DNA from: Salinisphaera orenii subsp. halophila YIM 95161
Lineage (GTDB): Bacteria > Pseudomonadota > Gammaproteobacteria > Nevskiales > Salinisphaeraceae
DNA length: 64,000 nucleotides
Direction: 5' to 3'
Assembly: GCF_003732545.1 (NCBI RefSeq)
Contig: NZ_AYKF01000002.1
Location: forward strand, 1-64,000
Below are positions 59,766 through 64,000 of this stretch, piece after piece (position 1 is the stretch's first letter; every line of letters starts with the position of its first letter). A program made the position numbers and the translations under genes. The notes below the pieces were generated by a model. It worked only from the letters and a program-made list of their open reading frames with translations, was not told the origin of the DNA and made no database searches.

Positions 59766-60052
59766 CACGTCATAGCCTAACGGCTCGCAGTGGAAAAGAC
59801 AGCCATGGGCCCGCCACACGACCGGCCGTCATCACCGCGTGCCGGCGCTGAGTGGACAACCCGTATGGTGTTCGCACGCGGTGTCGCGGCGGGCTTGTCC
59901 GGGCCATCGAGGCGGGCGGCGTGCCTGCGCGAGCGCACGATCACGGCTGCACCGGCGACTCGACAGCCGGCGCTTTGGCCACGCGGCGTAACCGGCGTGC
60001 CTTGCAAAGACGGGCCCGCAGCGCCGGCCGCGCGCCGCACGGCCTGTCCACC

Positions 60053-60826
60053 CTAGCCCTGGCGGCGCTTGAGCTTCCAGCGGCGCACGGCCATGAACGG
60101 ACCGGAAGCCGCGTAGGCGAAGAACGCGAGGAACAGCACCCGCGGCGGGTCGAGGATGATCAGCACGAAGACGATGAGCATGATCAGGATGTAGCGAAAC
60201 GGCACACGTTCGCCGAAATTCAGATCCTTGAAGCTCTGATAGCGCACGTTCGAGACCATCAGCACGCCCGCGGCGACGGTCAGCAGGAACACGATCGGCA
60301 CCAGCGCGCTGCCGTCGATGCCAAAGTCCGCGCCCACCCACACGAAGCCGACGAGCAGCCCTGCGGCGGCCGGACTCGGCAGGCCGAGGAAGGTCTTCTT
60401 CTCGACCGGCGCACCGCGGGTGATGTTGAACCGGGCCAGCCGCAGCGCGGCCGCTGCCATATAGAAGAAAGCGGCCAGCCAGCCGAGCTTGCCGGCGGTG
60501 TCGCTGTAGTAGGCCAGGCTGTCCAGGCTGTAGAGATAGGCGGTCAGTCCGGAGGCGAGCCCGAAGGCCACCAGATCGCCGAGGCTGTCGTACTGGATGC
60601 CGAAATCGCTTTCGGTGTGCGTCAGCCGGGCCACCCGGCCGTCGAGCATGTCGGTGAGCATCGCCACGAAGATGGCGATGGACGCCACCGTGAAGCGCCC
60701 CTGGGTCGCGGCGATGATGGCGTAGAAGCCGGCGAACAGCGTGCCGGTGGTGAACAGGTTCGGCAGCAGATAGATGCCGCGTTTGCGTCGGCTGCCGGAC
60801 TCGGTCTCTTCGGGGGCGTCGGCCAT
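60053..60826 (-). CDS. pssA: CDP-diacylglycerol-serine O-phosphatidyltransferase
   Basis: Makes phosphatidylserine in the inner membrane. The 257-residue protein is of the CDP-alcohol phosphotransferase type (archaeal/Bacillus-like PssA, not the E. coli PLD type). The full motif D-x2-DG-x2-AR-x8-G-x3-D-x3-D is present: D59, D62-G63, A66-R67, G76, D80, D84. About eight spans are predicted. The ATG at 60826 has AGGAG upstream. It lies after ilvC and the Psd-like gene on the minus strand, as pssA follows ilvC in pseudomonads. The 287-nt gap on its other side (59766-60052) has no gene I can see. Confidence 0.95.
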   Translation of the reverse strand: MADAPEETESGSRRKRGIYLLPNLFTTGTLFAGFYAIIAATQGRFTVASIAIFVAMLTDMLDGRVARLTHTESDFGIQYDSLGDLVAFGLASGLTAYLYSLDSLAYYSDTAGKLGWLAAFFYMAAAALRLARFNITRGAPVEKKTFLGLPSPAAAGLLVGFVWVGADFGIDGSALVPIVFLLTVAAGVLMVSNVRYQSFKDLNFGERVPFRYILIMLIVFVLIILDPPRVLFLAFFAYAASGPFMAVRRWKLKRRQG

Positions 60827-60870
60827 CGCGTGGCTCCTGCTCGGGCGTGGGATGGGCCCGGTCTGGATGA

Positions 60871-61542
60871 TCAGGCCGGGTGGGCGGCCGGCGGCGGCGC
60901 GTCCGCGCCCGTGGGGCGAGCCGCCTTCTTGTGCACCAGCTTGGCGAGCACACAGGCACCTGCGCGCACATGATCACCCAGTTCGACCTCGACACGCGAA
61001 TTCACGGGCAGGTAGAGGTCCACGCGGCGGGCCAGCCGGCGCATGCCGCAGCAGCGCCCCTGACCCACGCGCTCGCCGTAGTTGCTGCGGCAGGGGCGGG
61101 TGCCGAACAACGAGCCGTGCTGGATCACGATCACCAGCTCGTCGCCCTCGTCGGTGCGGATGCGCGAGACCACGCCGTCGAGCGTGTCGACCGCCTCGCC
61201 GGTGACCTCCAGCACGGTGCCCTCCACGGGCGAGCGCATGAAGTAGGCCCCAAAGACGTCGACCCGAAGCGACAGCTTGACCGCCTCGCGGTCCAGAAAC
61301 GGGTCGTAGCCCTCGCGCCGGTGGACGACGGTTCCGTCCACCGGCGCGATCACGGCCAGCGGTTCGGCCGGCACGTTACGCGGGGCATCCCGGAAGTACA
61401 GGATGCTGAACAGAACCGCCGCTGCCAGCGGCAGCGCCGCCCAAACGCCGAACAGCGCGTTGACGAGCGCGCAGGCCACGGCCAGTCCGGTGAGCACGGC
61501 CCACCCTTCCGGCACAATATGAAACAGCGTCTTGCGCCGCAT
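60871..61542 (-). CDS. Degenerate phosphatidylserine decarboxylase-like protein
   Basis: A 223-residue protein with an N-terminal hydrophobic stretch (about 13-50) and a short-type phosphatidylserine decarboxylase fold. Conserved parts are APVDGTVV (D69), MRSPVEGTVLEV, GERVGQG and RVDLYLP. Two key features are missing. The catalytic His of the FDVHVxRxP segment is Tyr100 (VFGAYFMRSP). The self-cleaving Gly-Ser before RVDLYLP is Ala171-Arg172 (GMRRLARRVDL). Without these a pyruvoyl group cannot form, so it is unlikely to decarboxylate. It lies between ilvC and pssA, where an active psd is found in some bacteria. A regulatory or structural role is possible. The ATG is at 61542. Confidence 0.85.
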   Translation of the reverse strand: MRRKTLFHIVPEGWAVLTGLAVACALVNALFGVWAALPLAAAVLFSILYFRDAPRNVPAEPLAVIAPVDGTVVHRREGYDPFLDREAVKLSLRVDVFGAYFMRSPVEGTVLEVTGEAVDTLDGVVSRIRTDEGDELVIVIQHGSLFGTRPCRSNYGERVGQGRCCGMRRLARRVDLYLPVNSRVEVELGDHVRAGACVLAKLVHKKAARPTGADAPPPAAHPA

Positions 61543-61598
61543 AACCCCGTCCCGCCCGAGGGCGATCGAGTCTCGAAATGGCGATCCGGCCGATCGGA

Positions 61599-62681
<1,083 letters not shown>

Positions 62682-63209
62682 TTAAAAGGTGGCGTCGTCG
62701 CTGCCCGAAGCGCCATGTTCATAATGCAGGCCGGCGTCGCCCGGGGTCATGGTGACCGCACCGCTGCGCGCCAGCTCCACCAGCGCGCCGGCGTCCTCGA
62801 GCGCGGCGACGAAGGTGTTGAGCGATTCGCCCGAGCCCACGAACTGCAGCGTGCGCTGGCCGGCGTCGCCGACGAGCTCGACCACGTCGTAGGGCTCGGC
62901 GAGCGCGTCGATCGCGGCATCGTCCTCGCGCGGGCGCACCTTGATCAGCGCCAGCTCGCGTTCCAGATGGGCGTCGCCGGTCATGTCGAGCACGTCGATC
63001 ACATCCACCAGCTTGAGCAGCTGGCGATTGATCTGCTCGACGACGTCCTCGGTGCCGTGGGTGACCAGCGTCAGGCGCGACACGGTGGCGTCCTCGGTCG
63101 GCCCCACGTTGAGGGTCTCGATGTTGAAGCCACGCTGCGAGAACATGCCCGCCACGCGAACGAGTGCCCCGGCCTCGTTGGCCATCAGAACGGAAATGAC
63201 GTGTCGCAT
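62682..63209 (-). CDS. ilvN: Acetolactate synthase small (regulatory) subunit
   Basis: The 175-residue regulatory subunit of acetohydroxyacid synthase. The first ACT domain (about residues 1-75) begins MRHVISVLMANEAGALVRVAGMFSQ and contains GFNIETLNVGPTED. The second domain spans about 80-160 with ELALIKVRPREDD. It would bind the feedback inhibitor valine at the ACT interface. The start is the ATG at 63209; more upstream codons in frame are not family-like. It is transcribed with ilvC away from the large-subunit gene. Could equally be called ilvH. Confidence 0.95.
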   Translation of the reverse strand: MRHVISVLMANEAGALVRVAGMFSQRGFNIETLNVGPTEDATVSRLTLVTHGTEDVVEQINRQLLKLVDVIDVLDMTGDAHLERELALIKVRPREDDAAIDALAEPYDVVELVGDAGQRTLQFVGSGESLNTFVAALEDAGALVELARSGAVTMTPGDAGLHYEHGASGSDDATF

Positions 63210-63249
63210 GGCTGGTCCCGCGGTCGCCGCGTGCGCGTGCAAAGCGCGC

Positions 63250-63278
63250 AAAATACGCCCAATATCGGGGTGAATCAA
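63250..63278 (-). promoter_or_regulatory. Promoter of ilvN-ilvC
   Basis: On the minus strand TTGATT (63278-63273) and TATTTT (63255-63250) are spaced by exactly 17 bp. Transcription would start near 63243, giving a 34-nt leader before ilvN. The region between ilvN and the divergent large-subunit gene is the most AT-rich in this end of the window. No leader peptide or attenuator is visible. Confidence 0.6.
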
Positions 63279-63359
63279 CCACACTGCGAACCGGATGACC
63301 GACACGCCCGCGAACTGCGCTACAATTCGCGGTTTTCCACGCTGTTTCAGGGTGAACCC

Positions 63360-64000
63360 ATGAGCCACGCCCAGCACGCTGTCCACGCCACCGATCCCCA
63401 TCCGCTCAGCGGGACCGTCCTCTCGGGTGCGGACACGATCGTACAGGTGCTGGCCGACGAGGGCGTGGACACCATCTTCGGCTATTCGGGCGGCGCCATC
63501 CTGCCGACCTACGACGCCATCTTCCGCTACAACGAGGACAACCCCGGCCAGATGCCGCTGATCGTGCCCGCCAACGAGCAGGGCGCGGGCTTCATGGCCG
63601 CCGGCTACGCGCGCGCCTCCGGCAAGGTGGGCGTGGCCATGGTCACCTCCGGCCCGGGCGCGACCAACTGCGTCACGCCCATTCGCGACTGCATGGCCGA
63701 CTCGGTGCCGATCGTGCTGATCTGCGGCCAGGTCGCGCGCGCCGCCGTGGGCACGGACGCCTTCCAGGAGGCGCCGGTGTCCAACATCATGAGCAGCGCG
63801 GCCAAGCACGTGTTCATGGTCACGGACCCGGAGAAGCTGGAGGCCACCGTGCGCACGGCGTTCGAGATCGCCCGCTCCGGCCGGCCCGGCCCGGTGGTCA
63901 TCGACGTGCCCAAGGACGTCCAGAACATCGAGCAGCGCTTCTCCGGCCAGGGCCTGCTACCCGTGCCCGGCTATCGCCAGCGCATGCGCGATCTGCGCGC
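63360..64000 (+). CDS. ilvB: Acetolactate synthase large subunit, N-terminal part (cut by window end)
   Basis: The ThDP-dependent catalytic subunit that makes acetolactate. 213 codons are visible from the ATG at 63360. The Pyr domain starts near residue 21 (SGADTIVQVLADEGVD), with FGYSGGAILPTYDA and the ThDP-activating Glu in PANEQGAGFMAAGYAR. Most gammaproteobacterial IlvB/IlvI have HEQ here, so NEQ is unusual. TSGPGATNCVTPIRDC and SGRPGPVVIDVPKDVQ follow. It is divergent from ilvN-ilvC. TACAAT at 63321-63326 could be its -10; I see no strong -35. The remaining two thirds of the gene lie outside the window. Confidence 0.95.
   Translation, partial: MSHAQHAVHATDPHPLSGTVLSGADTIVQVLADEGVDTIFGYSGGAILPTYDAIFRYNEDNPGQMPLIVPANEQGAGFMAAGYARASGKVGVAMVTSGPGATNCVTPIRDCMADSVPIVLICGQVARAAVGTDAFQEAPVSNIMSSAAKHVFMVTDPEKLEATVRTAFEIARSGRPGPVVIDVPKDVQNIEQRFSGQGLLPVPGYRQRMRDLR

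Overview
The window is a stretch of chromosome from a GC-rich gammaproteobacterium. The main evidence is gene order: ffh / rpsP-rimM, rpsF-rpsR-rplI then dnaB-alr and radA, mutL-miaA-hfq-hflX-hflK-hflC-(DUF2065)-hisZ-purA, nnrE-tsaE-amiB, pcnB-folK-panB-panC, lptF-lptG divergent from pepA-holC-valS, and ilvN-ilvC-pssA. HisZ, a MutL carrying an endonuclease motif, and the moxR-DUF58-tgpA operon argue against an enteric. A moderately halophilic lineage such as Salinisphaeraceae would fit the high GC and the acidic protein tails, but that is only a guess.

Layout, left to right. 1-7.6 kb: ribosome assembly and SRP (rimM, rpsP, ffh), a divergent CcsA-like membrane protein and a CBS-domain transporter, then radA and an alpha/beta hydrolase. 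8-16.1 kb: alr-dnaB, the rplI-rpsR-rpsF operon (ending in a strong intrinsic terminator), rlmB, an OmpA-type lipoprotein and rnr. At 16.2 kb a tRNA-Leu(CAG) has its own promoter and terminator. 16.4-25.9 kb: the long mutL-to-purA operon, read leftward. 26-30.7 kb: an accessory block (Fur/CatR-like regulator with catalase; a flavoprotein with a TauE-like exporter) sits where mutL and amiB are neighbours in many relatives. 30.7-41.2 kb: amiB, tsaE, nnrE, pgi, panD, panC, panB, a deoxynucleoside kinase, folK, pcnB. 41.4-51.2 kb: an amidase and an RDD protein, lptG/lptF, then pepA, holC, valS, fxsA. 52.2-56.7 kb: moxR, DUF58, tgpA and a NUDIX gene. 57.2-62.6 kb: an MFS transporter, rimI, a family-4-like uracil-DNA glycosylase, pssA, a Psd-like protein and ilvC. 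The right edge has ilvN and a divergent, truncated acetolactate synthase large-subunit gene.

Most of the window is ordinary housekeeping. The unusual points are: (1) a dispersed intergenic repeat of about 260-270 bp in three clear copies (30.4-30.7, 36.8-37.0 and 56.7-57.0 kb) and a possible fourth fragment near 12.1 kb; (2) a phosphatidylserine-decarboxylase homologue that has lost both its catalytic His and its self-cleaving Gly-Ser; (3) pcnB with no ATG, GTG or TTG codon upstream of its conserved N-terminus; (4) a family-4-like uracil-DNA glycosylase that has lost the iron-sulfur cysteines; (5) an acetolactate synthase large subunit that is divergent from ilvN-ilvC and has an atypical active-site segment; (6) a CatR/FurA-like regulator paired with a catalase, with an inverted repeat over its promoter; and (7) many four-base gene overlaps, with GTGA used more often than ATGA.
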